A stretch of 64,000 bases of DNA from Qipengyuania intermedia (GTDB taxonomy: Bacteria; Pseudomonadota; Alphaproteobacteria; Sphingomonadales; Sphingomonadaceae). The stretch lies in contig NZ_JAIGNS010000001.1 of NCBI RefSeq assembly GCF_019711615.1, positions 930,001 to 994,000 on the forward strand. Direction: 5' to 3'. Both the position numbers and the translations under genes were made by a program. Below, piece by piece: positions 33,936 to 42,703 of this stretch. The stretch's first letter is position 1, and each line of letters opens with the position of its first letter. The notes beneath the pieces were generated by a model, which saw nothing but the letters and a program-made list of their open reading frames with translations, did no database searches and was not told where the DNA came from.

Positions 33936-34229
33936 GTGAGCGATACGATCCAAATCCAGCACGAGGGCGACGAGACTCAAGGCCGCTACTTCACACCCGT
34001 AAAGGGTGCCGGGAGGGAAGCGGAGCTGACCTGGCGCGCGGACGGTGACGTGCGCCACGCCACCCACACCTTCGTCCCGCCGGAAGCGCGCGGCAAAGGC
34101 TTTGCCGCCCAGCTGGTCAAGGCGATGATCGAGGACGCAAAACAGCAAAATTTCCGGATCGCGCCGGATTGTTCATACGTCGAAGGGTATTTCAAAAAAC
34201 ATCCGGAGCTATCGGATTTGCGCGCCTAG
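33936..34229 (+). CDS. Small GNAT-like N-acetyltransferase (YjdJ type)
   Basis: 97 residues from a GTG start with AAAGGAA six bases upstream. It is a minimal GCN5-related fold: THTFVPPEARGKGFAAQLVKA carries the acetyl-CoA loop (EARGKGFA), and the end RIAPDCSYVEGYFKKHPELS is characteristic of the short YjdJ/GTN group. The substrate is unknown. Its stop overlaps the convergent PH-domain gene end by four bases. Confidence 0.85.
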   Translation: MSDTIQIQHEGDETQGRYFTPVKGAGREAELTWRADGDVRHATHTFVPPEARGKGFAAQLVKAMIEDAKQQNFRIAPDCSYVEGYFKKHPELSDLRA

Positions 34230-35746
34230 AGCGGTTCAACACGCGCCTCCAGCAGATCGGAAAAGTCCGTCTTGCCGATGCTGTCCAGGATAGCGTTGCG
34301 CCAGGCTCTTGCTTCACCCACCGGCATGCCGTGGACGCGCAGATTGCCTCCCGCGAGACCCAGAAGGAGGCTCGCATAGCCCCGACGACGGGCTATCGGC
34401 CCTTGGACGATCTCGACCGACTGCAGTTTGGTGCGCGATCCGATCGCAAGGCTTGGCGTGAACCAGCCGTGCCTCGAATAAAGTTGGGTCGCATCGAGCG
34501 CATGACGATCATGGCGCCAACGCCACCAGTGATGCGCGATGATCCATGCGAGCGCGATCGCGGGGATGAGCCATTGCCACGACGGGGTAATGAAGATCGC
34601 TGCAATAGTGACCGGCAAGAGTGCCACGCTGGCGAGGATCATCTTGTCGAGGCGATACCGGTCCATGGCGCGGTGCCAGGTGATGTCGCTCCCCGGTAGC
34701 GCGAAGCCGGTCTCCGCAACGATAGGTGCGATTTCGTCCATCTGCGCGAACGGCGCGGCTGCGTGATTGGCCGCGCCGCTGTCACTCGCAAGGCTAATAA
34801 CCTTGAGCCCGTGCCAGCCGAACAATCTGCGCAGGAATCCCGTTTCCAGCCTCAGCGCCTGAACCCTGTGCACGGGCATGACGAGATCGGTGCGGGTCAA
34901 CAATCCGCGGCGGCGGCGAAAGCCCTTCGGCGTGCGATCGAGGCGAAAATCCCACTCGCGCAGCGCCGTGCGCACAATCCCGGTTGCGAAACCGAGAACT
35001 GCGAGAGTCGCTACCCCGATCATGACGCCGATCGCTTGTGCCAGGGGGCCAAGCCCGGCCAATTGCTGGCCCGGCCCTGCCAACCTTTCCTGCCAGAGGT
35101 CGAGATCCCAGAGATCGAAGGGAAGCAGGAACTCGAACTGCTGTGCCAGACCGCCGATCACTGCGACCACAGCCAGCGAAAATTCGAACAGTCCGAATGT
35201 AAGGACCCGCTTCGGTCCCATCTGGAAGAGCGGTGCACTGCTCTGTTCGGAATCGGCTTGCGGAACTTCGGACAAGGCCTGAGGCACACCCTCGTCGCGC
35301 CGCTCTCTCACGACTTCCCGCAGCCGCTCCCCTTCCGCTTCGGAAAGATAGGCAAGCGAGAGGTCCTCCTTGCCGCCCGCCCCGGTCTCGAACTTCACTG
35401 CGACGAGCCCGAAAAGCCGGGGAAGCAGCTTCTGTTCGATGCTCACATCCTGGATGCGCTCGTAAGGAACCGACCTGGCGGCGCGGGACAACAGGCCCTT
35501 CTCGACCCGGATGTCGGCATCGCCGGTAGCGTAGGTCAGCCTTGTCCATTGTAGGTACTGTGCCACCAGATTGCCGACGAACAGCAGGCCGAGCACCGGC
35601 AAGGCAAACGACAGCCTGTCCAGTTCGTCGCGCATGACGACGAAGAGCGCGGCCGCGGCCGGAATGAAACGAATTATGTAGCTGACCGCCTCCACCAGAA
35701 AGGTGCGCGGATCGGTTCGCTTCGGTTCGCGAAAGTCGCCCGTCAT
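34226..35746 (-). CDS. Membrane protein with bacterial PH domains (YdbT/DUF304 type)
   Basis: 506 residues with paired hydrophobic helices near the N-terminus, the middle and about residue 370, alternating with bacterial PH (bPH_2) modules such as RLTYATGDADIRVEKGLLSR with SVPYERIQDVSIEQ, and later LDATQLYSRHGWFTPSLAIG. This three-repeat layout matches YdbT-type proteins. The function is unclear in the family; a role at the membrane under stress or in resistance to bacteriocins has been suggested for YdbST. It overlaps the smaller PH gene upstream by four bases. Confidence 0.85.
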   Translation of the reverse strand: MTGDFREPKRTDPRTFLVEAVSYIIRFIPAAAALFVVMRDELDRLSFALPVLGLLFVGNLVAQYLQWTRLTYATGDADIRVEKGLLSRAARSVPYERIQDVSIEQKLLPRLFGLVAVKFETGAGGKEDLSLAYLSEAEGERLREVVRERRDEGVPQALSEVPQADSEQSSAPLFQMGPKRVLTFGLFEFSLAVVAVIGGLAQQFEFLLPFDLWDLDLWQERLAGPGQQLAGLGPLAQAIGVMIGVATLAVLGFATGIVRTALREWDFRLDRTPKGFRRRRGLLTRTDLVMPVHRVQALRLETGFLRRLFGWHGLKVISLASDSGAANHAAAPFAQMDEIAPIVAETGFALPGSDITWHRAMDRYRLDKMILASVALLPVTIAAIFITPSWQWLIPAIALAWIIAHHWWRWRHDRHALDATQLYSRHGWFTPSLAIGSRTKLQSVEIVQGPIARRRGYASLLLGLAGGNLRVHGMPVGEARAWRNAILDSIGKTDFSDLLEARVEPL

Positions 35747-36210
35747 TGCGTGTCACGGCGGATGGCGGCGCGGATTTGCTCCCGCATCATCATGGCGTCT
35801 TCATGGGCGAGTCCGGGAAGCGATACGGAGGAATTGTGACTGCCCGCCGTGTGAACCGTAAGGGTCGCAAGATGAAACGCGCGCTCAAGCGGACCTTGGT
35901 CGACATCGATGTGCTGCACCCGGCCGAAAGGCACAACTGTATCCGAGCGAAACAGCACGCCGCGCACCACACGCAGCCTTTCTTCTGCAAGGGAATAGCC
36001 GCGCGTCGCATATCGGCGCATCGGCAGCCAGACGACGAGGTACAATACGACCAGCAGGACCGGACCCCAGACCACACCGGTCCAGCCCGGTATCACGAAT
36101 TCCGCAATGCTGGCCCCTGCGAGCAAGACGACCGCAAAAATCGCCGCAACGAGGCGCATCATCGTCTTGTAGCGCGGATCGAGCTCGGTCAGCTCCGTCG
36201 TGTCTTCCAT
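35743..36210 (-). CDS. Small membrane protein with bacterial PH domain (YdbS type)
   Basis: 155 residues from the ATG at 36208-36210; a TTG at 36246, overlapping the acyl-CoA dehydrogenase stop as TTGA, is an alternative. Two adjacent helices (about 18-65) are followed by one bPH_2 domain: GYSLAEERLRVVRGVLFRSD and FGRVQHIDVDQGPLERAFHL. It forms the YdbS-YdbT pair with the next gene, coupled by a four-base overlap. Confidence 0.85.
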   Translation of the reverse strand: MEDTTELTELDPRYKTMMRLVAAIFAVVLLAGASIAEFVIPGWTGVVWGPVLLVVLYLVVWLPMRRYATRGYSLAEERLRVVRGVLFRSDTVVPFGRVQHIDVDQGPLERAFHLATLTVHTAGSHNSSVSLPGLAHEDAMMMREQIRAAIRRDTQ

Positions 36211-36242
36211 GCCGTTATGCCTAAGCAATACAGCGCCGGCTA

Positions 36243-37412
36243 TCAACGCCTTTGATCGAAGCGTCGCCCGACGATGGCTGCCGCAATATTCGTTTTCTGC
36301 ACATCGGTGGTTCCACCCGCTATTCCCCAGGCGAACCCGTCCCTAACGCGCTGCTCCATGCCGTATTCCTTGTGGTAGCCATAGCCGCCCATGACCTGCA
36401 TTCCATTGGCGGTCACGCTACGCACGATGTCGTTGGCAAAACATTTCGCGGTCGAGCTTTCGTATACGCTCGGCAGCCCATCGGGATTATGCTCCGCATT
36501 GGCCGCAGCGCGATAGATCAGCAGGCGCGACGCTTCGACCTGCATCGCCATTTCCGCCAACCGCATCTGTACCGCCTGGAAATCGACGATCGGTTTCCCG
36601 AACGCCTCTCGCTCCTGCACATATTCGGTCGCCTGCTCCAGCGCGGCCGCAGCAAGCCCGAGCGACTGCGTGGCATTGCCGCACCGCTCCAGCCCGAACG
36701 CGCTCATCAATTTCCCGAAACCGCCGGCGGGGACGATCTCGTTTTCCTTGGGCACCTTGACGCTGTCGAAGGTGATGTCCCGCGTTTCGATACCTCGAAA
36801 GCCCATCAACTGCTCGCGCTTGCCGAAGCTCACGCCTTCCATTTCCTTGTCGACCAGCAATGCGCCGATACCCTTCGCCCCCGGGGCTTTGGAAAGCCTC
36901 GTGTAAACGACGTAATAGCGCGCATGCCCCGCGCCGCTGGTCCATCGCTTGTTGCCGTCGAGATGGTAGTGGCTGCCCTCGTCCCTTGCGCGGGTGGTGA
37001 GGTCTGTGAGCGCCGTTCCGGCATCGGGTTCCGACATGGAAACGGCCACCGTCGCCTCGCCTGAAACGACCTGCGGGATCACCTTAACCTTGATCGCATC
37101 GCTTCCGAATCGCTCCAAGGTCCGAACGGGTCCGACCAGTGCTTCGAATACCGGGAAGGCGACGGCGTTGGAGATCATAGCGAATTGTTCGAGCACCAGC
37201 AGTGCCTCGAGATGGCCCAGCCCCAGACCGCCATATTCTTCCGGCAGGTTGACGCCCAGAAAGCCCATCTCGCCATAGCGACGCATCATTTCGGGCGGGA
37301 CGGAGAAATCCTTCTCCTCCATTTCGCGCGCGAGCTCCGGCAATTCCTTGCGAGCGAAGGTGCGTGCCGCGTCCTGAAGTTCGCGCTGCTGGTCGGTCAG
37401 GCGGAAATCCAT
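36243..37412 (-). CDS. Acyl-CoA dehydrogenase
   Basis: FAD enzyme making the alpha-beta double bond in acyl-CoA, passing electrons to ETF. It has 389 residues from the ATG at 37410-37412 with GGGAGAG upstream. FAD and substrate motifs are VAVSMSEPDAGTALTDL and the C-terminal MGGYGYHKEYGMEQRVRD. The usual YEGT catalytic Glu is replaced (IAGGTTDVQK); the base is probably the Glu of FGLERCGNA in helix G, as in isovaleryl-CoA and long-chain dehydrogenases. Electrons would go to EtfAB (52.1-53.8 kb). Confidence 0.92.
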   Translation of the reverse strand: MDFRLTDQQRELQDAARTFARKELPELAREMEEKDFSVPPEMMRRYGEMGFLGVNLPEEYGGLGLGHLEALLVLEQFAMISNAVAFPVFEALVGPVRTLERFGSDAIKVKVIPQVVSGEATVAVSMSEPDAGTALTDLTTRARDEGSHYHLDGNKRWTSGAGHARYYVVYTRLSKAPGAKGIGALLVDKEMEGVSFGKREQLMGFRGIETRDITFDSVKVPKENEIVPAGGFGKLMSAFGLERCGNATQSLGLAAAALEQATEYVQEREAFGKPIVDFQAVQMRLAEMAMQVEASRLLIYRAAANAEHNPDGLPSVYESSTAKCFANDIVRSVTANGMQVMGGYGYHKEYGMEQRVRDGFAWGIAGGTTDVQKTNIAAAIVGRRFDQRR

Positions 37413-37531
37413 TAATCTCTCCCTCGAAAGGGGGAGTGCCGCGATGGGTGGCAATGTGCAACCCGCTTGTTGGCGTTGATAGGCTGAGCCGGGCGCGTGG
37501 CGACCGGCGTTCACGGATCAGAAGAAGAAAA

Positions 37532-37606
37532 TGGTGCTGCTGGGGAGGATTGAACTCCCGGCCTCACCCTTACCAAGGGTGCGCTCTACCACTGAGCTAC
37601 AGCAGC
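37532..37606 (-). tRNA. tRNA-Thr (anticodon GGT)
   Basis: The complement folds with acceptor GCTGCTG/CAGCAGC, discriminator A, encoded CCA (37532-37534), D-arm GTAGCTCAGTGGTAGAGC, anticodon stem CACCC/GGGTG with loop TTGGTAA (anticodon GGT), and T-arm GGGAGTTCAATCCTCCC. It reads ACC/ACT threonine codons. Confidence 0.97.
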
Positions 37607-37615
37607 ACGGATCCT

Positions 37616-37633
37616 CCGCAAGAATGCTTGCGG
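37616..37633 (-). other. Leader hairpin just upstream of tRNA-Thr
   Basis: Perfect 7-bp inverted repeat CCGCAAG/CTTGCGG with a 4-base loop lies between the candidate promoter and the tRNA, ending ten bases before the mature 5' end. It could influence 5' processing by RNase P. Confidence 0.4.
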
Positions 37634-37646
37634 GGTGGAGGCGCGC

Positions 37647-37675
37647 GCTATTGGCAGACACGGCGGATAAGTCAA
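37647..37675 (-). promoter_or_regulatory. Candidate promoter of tRNA-Thr
   Basis: TTGACT (37670-37675) and AATAGC (37647-37652) on the minus strand with a 17-base spacer, 41 bases before the tRNA 5' end. Confidence 0.5.
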
Positions 37676-37719
37676 CCTTAGCTTGCGAGCCGAACCGAAT
37701 TTCGCAAAAGGATTGCGCG

Positions 37720-37863
37720 ATGAGCCAGCCAAACGACAAGATGACCCGCGAAGAGCGGCTTGCCGCGAAACTTCGCGAGAATCTGCGCCGCCGCAAGGGA
37801 CAGGCGCGGGAAATCCGCGAATCGGATGCAGACGGGGTTTCCAAGCCCGACACAGACCGCTAA
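37720..37863 (+). CDS. Small conserved basic/acidic protein
   Basis: 47 residues from the ATG at 37720 with AAAAGGA seven bases upstream. The sequence is highly charged (MTREERLAAKLRENLRRRKG then QAREIRESDADG), predicted helical and soluble. I recall similar short proteins of unknown function in sphingomonads. It is 33 bases upstream of gpmA and probably shares its transcript. The open frame extends further upstream across tRNA-Thr but only this part is credible. Confidence 0.65.
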   Translation: MSQPNDKMTREERLAAKLRENLRRRKGQAREIRESDADGVSKPDTDR

Positions 37864-37896
37864 CGCGCAGTGCTCCTAGGGAAACAGGGAGCGCCC

Positions 37897-38583
37897 ATGT
37901 CCAAGCTGATCCTCGTCCGTCACGGCCAGAGCGAGTGGAACCTCGCCAACCGGTTCACCGGCTGGTGGGATGTCGACCTAACCGAGAAGGGCGAAACGGA
38001 AGCGCGCGAAGCCGGTGAGTTGATGAAAGCCAAGGGCGTATTGCCCACGACCGCTTTCACTTCGGTCCAGAAACGCGCGATCAAGACGCTGAATATCGCG
38101 CTCGAGGCCTGCGACCGCCTCTGGATCCCGGTGACGCGCGACTGGCACCTCAACGAACGGCATTATGGTGGGCTGACCGGCCTCGACAAGCAGGAAACCC
38201 GCGAGAAGCACGGTGACGAGCAGGTGCATATCTGGCGCCGCAGCTTCGATGTCCCGCCGCCCGAACTCGAGGCGGGCAGCAAATTCGACCTCTCCGGTGA
38301 CCCGCGCTACGCCGGTATCGACGTGCCGCGCACCGAAAGCCTCAAGCTGACGATCGAGCGCGTGCTCCCATATTGGGAAGAAGCCATCCTCCCGCAGCTG
38401 GGCAAGGGCGAGACGGTCATCATCTCGGCCCATGGCAACAGCCTGCGCGCCTTGGTCAAGCACCTGTCCGGCATTTCCGACGACGAGATTACCGGACTGG
38501 AAATACCGACCGGCCAGCCGATCATCTACGAATTCGACGGCACGCAGGTTTCGGGCGAACGCTATTATCTGAAGGACAGCTGA
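37897..38583 (+). CDS. gpmA: 2,3-bisphosphoglycerate-dependent phosphoglycerate mutase
   Basis: Glycolytic interconversion of 3- and 2-phosphoglycerate. It has 228 residues starting [15 protein letters not shown] with the phosphohistidine H9; [33 protein letters not shown] and [20 protein letters not shown] complete the dPGM signature. AGGGAG precedes the ATG. It is followed by purE after two bases, starting the long co-directional purE-bamF run. Confidence 0.97.
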   Translation: MSKLILVRHGQSEWNLANRFTGWWDVDLTEKGETEAREAGELMKAKGVLPTTAFTSVQKRAIKTLNIALEACDRLWIPVTRDWHLNERHYGGLTGLDKQETREKHGDEQVHIWRRSFDVPPPELEAGSKFDLSGDPRYAGIDVPRTESLKLTIERVLPYWEEAILPQLGKGETVIISAHGNSLRALVKHLSGISDDEITGLEIPTGQPIIYEFDGTQVSGERYYLKDS

Positions 38584-38585
38584 TC

Positions 38586-39068
38586 ATGGGGGCAAAGGTC
38601 GCAATTGTCATGGGGAGCCAGTCGGACTGGAAGACTATGACCTGCGCAGCCGAAGTGCTGGAGGAACTGGGTGTGGAGACCGATGTGCGGATCGTCTCCG
38701 CCCACCGGACACCGGACCGGATGTACGATTTCGCCAAGGCCGCAGAGGCCGATGGTTTTCATGTCATCATCGCAGGGGCAGGCGGCGCGGCTCACCTTCC
38801 CGGCATGATCGCGGCCCTGACCCACATTCCCGTCCTCGGCGTCCCGGTCCAGTCCAGGGCCTTGTCCGGAGAGGACAGCCTTCTCTCAATCGTGCAGATG
38901 CCTGCAGGCGTCCCGGTCGGCACTCTCGCAATTGGCGAAGCGGGAGCCACAAATGCCGGCCTTTTGGCTGCGGCAATTCTGGCCAACGGGGACACCGCGC
39001 TAGCAGCACGGCTCAAGGCCTGGCGCCAGGCGCGCAGCGATGCCGTCACAGAGCGGCCGGAAGACTGA
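38586..39068 (+). CDS. purE: N5-carboxyaminoimidazole ribonucleotide mutase
   Basis: Purine synthesis step converting N5-CAIR to CAIR. It has 160 residues, class I Pur[41 protein letters not shown] (active-site His) and [19 protein letters not shown]. Its stop overlaps the purK start by one base, the usual purEK pair. The chosen ATG follows gpmA by two bases. Confidence 0.97.
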   Translation: MGAKVAIVMGSQSDWKTMTCAAEVLEELGVETDVRIVSAHRTPDRMYDFAKAAEADGFHVIIAGAGGAAHLPGMIAALTHIPVLGVPVQSRALSGEDSLLSIVQMPAGVPVGTLAIGEAGATNAGLLAAAILANGDTALAARLKAWRQARSDAVTERPED

Positions 39069-40126
39069 TGCTGAAGCGGGGCTCGACGATCGGTATCCTG
39101 GGAGGGGGCCAACTCGGCCGGATGATGGCCGTCGCCGCGACCCAGCTCGGATATCGCTGCATCGGCTATTCGCCGGAAGGCGATAACGTCGCTGCCGAGG
39201 TCTGCGAGGACTTCTTCACCAATCGCTGGGACGACCAGGCTGCTCTGGCGGCATTCGCCGCGCGTTGCGACGTCGTCACCTGGGAATTCGAGAACGTGCC
39301 GGTCGCGACCGCCCGGGCATTTCCTTCCGACAAGATATTCCCCGACCCCAAGGCTCTCGAAACGGCGCAGGACCGCCTCAACGAGAAAAGGTTTATCGAG
39401 GGGCTGGGTGGCAAGCCGGCGGCCTATGCGAAGATCGATTCCCAGAGCGATCTCGAAGCGGCGACCGACCGGCTTGGCGCGCCCGGCATCGTGAAGACCC
39501 GCCGCGACGGTTATGACGGCAAGGGCCAGTGGCGCATCATGTCGGGCCGCGATGCCGCCGCCCTCAAACTCCCCGATGTCCCCGCGATCTATGAAGGTTT
39601 CGTGGAATTCGATGCCGAGTTTTCGGTCATCCTCGTGCGGGCTCAGGATGGCGAAATCCGTTTCTGGGACAGTTCGCGCAACGTGCATGAAAGCGGTGTT
39701 CTCGCAGCGTCCTACCTTCCGGCCGGAGAAGCGGTCGAACCTCAGGTAGAGCGGGCACGCAAGCTGGCTGGACAGGTGGCCGATGCCCTTGGCTACGTCG
39801 GCGTGCTGACGCTCGAATTCTTTGCAACTCACGAAGGGCCCATCTTCAACGAGATGGCACCCCGGGTGCACAATTCCGGCCACTGGACCATCGAGGGCGC
39901 GGCAACCAGCCAGTTCGAGAACCACATCAGAGCCGTTGCGGGACTGCCCCTCGGCGACACGCGCACCACAGCCAGCGCTGTCGACATGCGCAACATCATC
40001 GGCCGCGATATCGAGGGTGCACATGCATTTCTCGCGGATGCCGACACCCACCTGCACGACTACGGCAAATCGGAAGTCCGTGAAGGGCGCAAGATGGGCC
40101 ATCTCACCCGCCTGACCCGCGCATGA
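39068..40126 (+). CDS. purK: N5-carboxyaminoimidazole ribonucleotide synthase
   Basis: ATP-grasp enzyme converting AIR, bicarbonate and ATP to N5-CAIR, the substrate of PurE. It has 352 residues: TIGILGGGQLGRMMAVAATQ at the N-terminus, GIVKTRRDGYDGKGQWRI in the ATP-grasp fold and FNEMAPRVHNSGHWTIEGA in the metal/substrate site. It starts within the purE stop (TGATG) and ends in a four-base overlap with folA. Confidence 0.97.
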   Translation: MLKRGSTIGILGGGQLGRMMAVAATQLGYRCIGYSPEGDNVAAEVCEDFFTNRWDDQAALAAFAARCDVVTWEFENVPVATARAFPSDKIFPDPKALETAQDRLNEKRFIEGLGGKPAAYAKIDSQSDLEAATDRLGAPGIVKTRRDGYDGKGQWRIMSGRDAAALKLPDVPAIYEGFVEFDAEFSVILVRAQDGEIRFWDSSRNVHESGVLAASYLPAGEAVEPQVERARKLAGQVADALGYVGVLTLEFFATHEGPIFNEMAPRVHNSGHWTIEGAATSQFENHIRAVAGLPLGDTRTTASAVDMRNIIGRDIEGAHAFLADADTHLHDYGKSEVREGRKMGHLTRLTRA

Positions 40127-40599
40127 GCCTGTTCTGTATCTATGCACGCTCCGCCAATGGCGCGATCGGCAAGAATGGCCAATTGCCCTGGCACCTGCCC
40201 GCAGACCTGAAGCGCTTCAAGGCGCTCACCATGGGCCAGCCGATGATCATGGGTCGCAAGACCTTTGAGAGCCTTCCCGGGCTTCTGCCCGGACGGCGCC
40301 ACATCGTCCTCACCCGGAAAGAACGCTGGGATTCAACGGGCGCCGAAGTGGTGCGCTCTTCCGAAGAGGCGATTGCCATCGCAGGCGAGAGCGCTGCCGT
40401 CATTGGCGGTGCCGCGATATTCGACGTTTTCCTGCCTCTGTCGGATCGGGTAGAATTGACGGAGATTCACCAGGATTTCGATGGCGATGTCTTCATGCCT
40501 CCGCTCGGTCCTGAATGGGAAATCGCCGGACGCGAGGACTTCGATGCCCAGGCAGACACTCCCGCCTATTCCTTCCTGACCTACGAGCGGTCGGAATGA
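40123..40599 (+). CDS. folA: Dihydrofolate reductase
   Basis: Makes tetrahydrofolate. It has 158 residues: ARSANGAIGKNGQLPWHLPA (substrate loop; the usual carboxylate is expected in helix B at LPADLKRFK), TMGQPMIMGRKTFESLPG and the NADPH loop IGGAAIFDVFLPLSDRVELT. It overlaps purK and the dipeptidase gene by four bases on each side. thyA, the usual neighbour, is absent here. Confidence 0.96.
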   Translation: MSLFCIYARSANGAIGKNGQLPWHLPADLKRFKALTMGQPMIMGRKTFESLPGLLPGRRHIVLTRKERWDSTGAEVVRSSEEAIAIAGESAAVIGGAAIFDVFLPLSDRVELTEIHQDFDGDVFMPPLGPEWEIAGREDFDAQADTPAYSFLTYERSE

Positions 40600-41765
40600 A
40601 GCTGCGCATTATCATCGGCCTTGGGATCGCCGTCCTTCTGGCGATAGCCGCGTTCTTCGCCTTCGGTCCCGCAATGGTGGAGCGAGGCATGAACAAGATT
40701 GACGGGAAGCCGTTGATCGCTGTCTCCGACGAAGCAAGAGCGCTTCATGAAAGCCTCACTATCGTCGATCTGCATTCGGACACGCTATTGTGGGATCGGG
40801 ACCTTCTCGAGCGTAGCGACCGGGGGCATGTCGATCTCGCTCGCCTTGAGCAGGGCAACGTCGCGCTGCAGATTTTTTCCAGCGTCACAAAGACGCCGCG
40901 CGGCCAGAATTACGAGGCCAATGGAGCGGATACCGACAACATCACACCGCTTGTAATCGCCCAGCTCCAGCCGGTGAGGACATGGGGGAGCCTGCTGGAA
41001 CGCTCGCTCTATCACGCTCAAAAACTGGATCGGGCGGTTGCCAACTCGCCGAACCGCCTCGTCTCGATCGATAGCAGTAATGACCTTGACAGGCTCGTTG
41101 GCCTTCGCGCCGCAAGGGACAATCGTATCGGCGTCCTGTTCAGCGCCGAAGGCTTGCAAAGCCTCGAAGGCGACATCGACAATCTCGAGACGCTATACGC
41201 TGCCGGAATGCGCATGGCGGGGCTCACGCACTTCTTCGACAACGAGCTGGCCGGTTCGATGCATGGCCTCGAAAAGGGCGGCCTCACCGACATGGGCCGG
41301 GAAGCCGTGCGCCGAATGGAGGCCATGGGAATGATCGTGGATATCGCCCATTGCAGCCATCAGTGCGTTTCGGAGATCCTCGCCATGGCGACCCGCCCCG
41401 TGGTCTCGAGCCATGGCGGCGTGCAGGCGACCTGCGAGGTCAATCGCAACCTGACAGACGATGAAATTCGCGGTGTCGCGGCGACCGGCGGCATCATCGG
41501 CGTCGGCTATTGGGAAGGCGCCGTCTGCGACACTTCCCCTCGCGCCGCTGCGAAAGCGATGAAACATATTCGAGATCTGGTCGGGATCGAACATGTCGCG
41601 CTGGGCAGCGACTATGACGGCGCGGTCACCGTGCGGTTCGACACCTCCGAACTGACGCAGGTCACACAGGCCCTGCTCGATGAAGGTTTCTCCGAAGAGG
41701 AAATCCGCGCGGTGATGGGCGGCAATGCGCTGCGCGTGATCGGCGAAGGGCTGGTGCCGCAATGA
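40596..41765 (+). CDS. Membrane dipeptidase, M19 (renal dipeptidase) family
   Basis: 389 residues from the ATG overlapping the folA stop. The N-terminal helix (about 3-22, IIIGLGIAVLLAIAAFFAFG) anchors or exports it. The binuclear zinc site is shown by VDLHSDTLLWD (HxD), the bridging-Glu region LFSAEGLQ, VDIAHCSHQ, VVSSHGG and HVALGSDYDG. It probably hydrolyses dipeptides, including D-amino-acid ones, in the periplasm. It is coupled by four-base overlaps to folA and ribF. Confidence 0.9.
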   Translation: MKLRIIIGLGIAVLLAIAAFFAFGPAMVERGMNKIDGKPLIAVSDEARALHESLTIVDLHSDTLLWDRDLLERSDRGHVDLARLEQGNVALQIFSSVTKTPRGQNYEANGADTDNITPLVIAQLQPVRTWGSLLERSLYHAQKLDRAVANSPNRLVSIDSSNDLDRLVGLRAARDNRIGVLFSAEGLQSLEGDIDNLETLYAAGMRMAGLTHFFDNELAGSMHGLEKGGLTDMGREAVRRMEAMGMIVDIAHCSHQCVSEILAMATRPVVSSHGGVQATCEVNRNLTDDEIRGVAATGGIIGVGYWEGAVCDTSPRAAAKAMKHIRDLVGIEHVALGSDYDGAVTVRFDTSELTQVTQALLDEGFSEEEIRAVMGGNALRVIGEGLVPQ

Positions 41766-42703
41766 GGTTCCTCGACCACAGGGACCCGCTGCCCGAGAGC
41801 CTGCGCGGCGCGATCATCGCACTCGGCAATTTCGACGGGTTCCACCTCGGCCACCAGGCCGTCGCGAAGCAAGCGATCGACTGGGCGCGTGCAGAGGGCC
41901 GCCCCTCGATCATCGCGACCTTCGATCCGCATCCGGTCCGCCATTTCAAGCCGGACGCCCCGCCTTTCCGCCTGACCACACTGGAACAGCGGCAGGAACT
42001 TTACCTTGCCGCCGGTGCGACCGCGATGCTGGTCTTCCACTTCGACGGCGAGTTGGCGGGGACAACCGCAGAAGACTTCGTGAAGGTCCTGCTGGCCGAG
42101 CATCTCGGCGCGGCGGGTGTCGTCACCGGCGAAGACTTCACTTTCGGCAAGGCGCGCGGCGGCAATTTCGACAAACTCGTCTCGCTCGGCAGGGAAGTCG
42201 GGATCGAGGCACGCGCTGCTCAGCCGGTTCTCGATGGCGGCAAGCCAGTCTCTTCCAGCCGCGTGCGCGAGGCGCTGCGCGAGGGCGATCCACAGGAAGC
42301 CGCACGCCTGCTTACCCGGCCCTTCGCGATCCGCGGGATTGTCGAGCATGGTGACAAGCGCGGGCGGACGATCGGCTATCCCACTGCGAACCTGTCGATC
42401 GAACACTATTTGCGTCCCAAATACGGCATCTACGCCGTGACGGGCCGAATCCTTTCGACCGGCCAGGAACTCCTCGGCGCGGCGAATATCGGGGTCCGCC
42501 CCCAGTTCGAGCCGCCCAAGGAATTGCTCGAGCCATATTTCTTCGATTTTTCCGGCGATCTTTATGGCCAGGAAATCGAAGTGGCCTTCCATCACTTCCT
42601 GCGCGGCGAGGCGAAGTTCGATTCGCTGGACGAGCTCACCGCGCAGATGGAGAAAGATTGCTTGGAAGCGCGCCATCTACTAAGCGCGCGCGGCAATGAC
42701 TGA
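41762..42703 (+). CDS. ribF: Bifunctional riboflavin kinase / FAD synthetase
   Basis: Makes FMN and then FAD. It has 313 residues: the N-terminal nucleotidyl-transferase domain has ALGNFDGFHLGHQAV and TFDPHPVRHFKP, the middle shows SSSRVREALREGDPQEAARL, and the C-terminal kinase domain shows GRTIGYPTANLSIE and PKYGIYAV. It overlaps the dipeptidase by four and ileS by eight bases; the ribF-ileS-lspA order is common in proteobacteria. Confidence 0.96.
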   Translation: MRFLDHRDPLPESLRGAIIALGNFDGFHLGHQAVAKQAIDWARAEGRPSIIATFDPHPVRHFKPDAPPFRLTTLEQRQELYLAAGATAMLVFHFDGELAGTTAEDFVKVLLAEHLGAAGVVTGEDFTFGKARGGNFDKLVSLGREVGIEARAAQPVLDGGKPVSSSRVREALREGDPQEAARLLTRPFAIRGIVEHGDKRGRTIGYPTANLSIEHYLRPKYGIYAVTGRILSTGQELLGAANIGVRPQFEPPKELLEPYFFDFSGDLYGQEIEVAFHHFLRGEAKFDSLDELTAQMEKDCLEARHLLSARGND

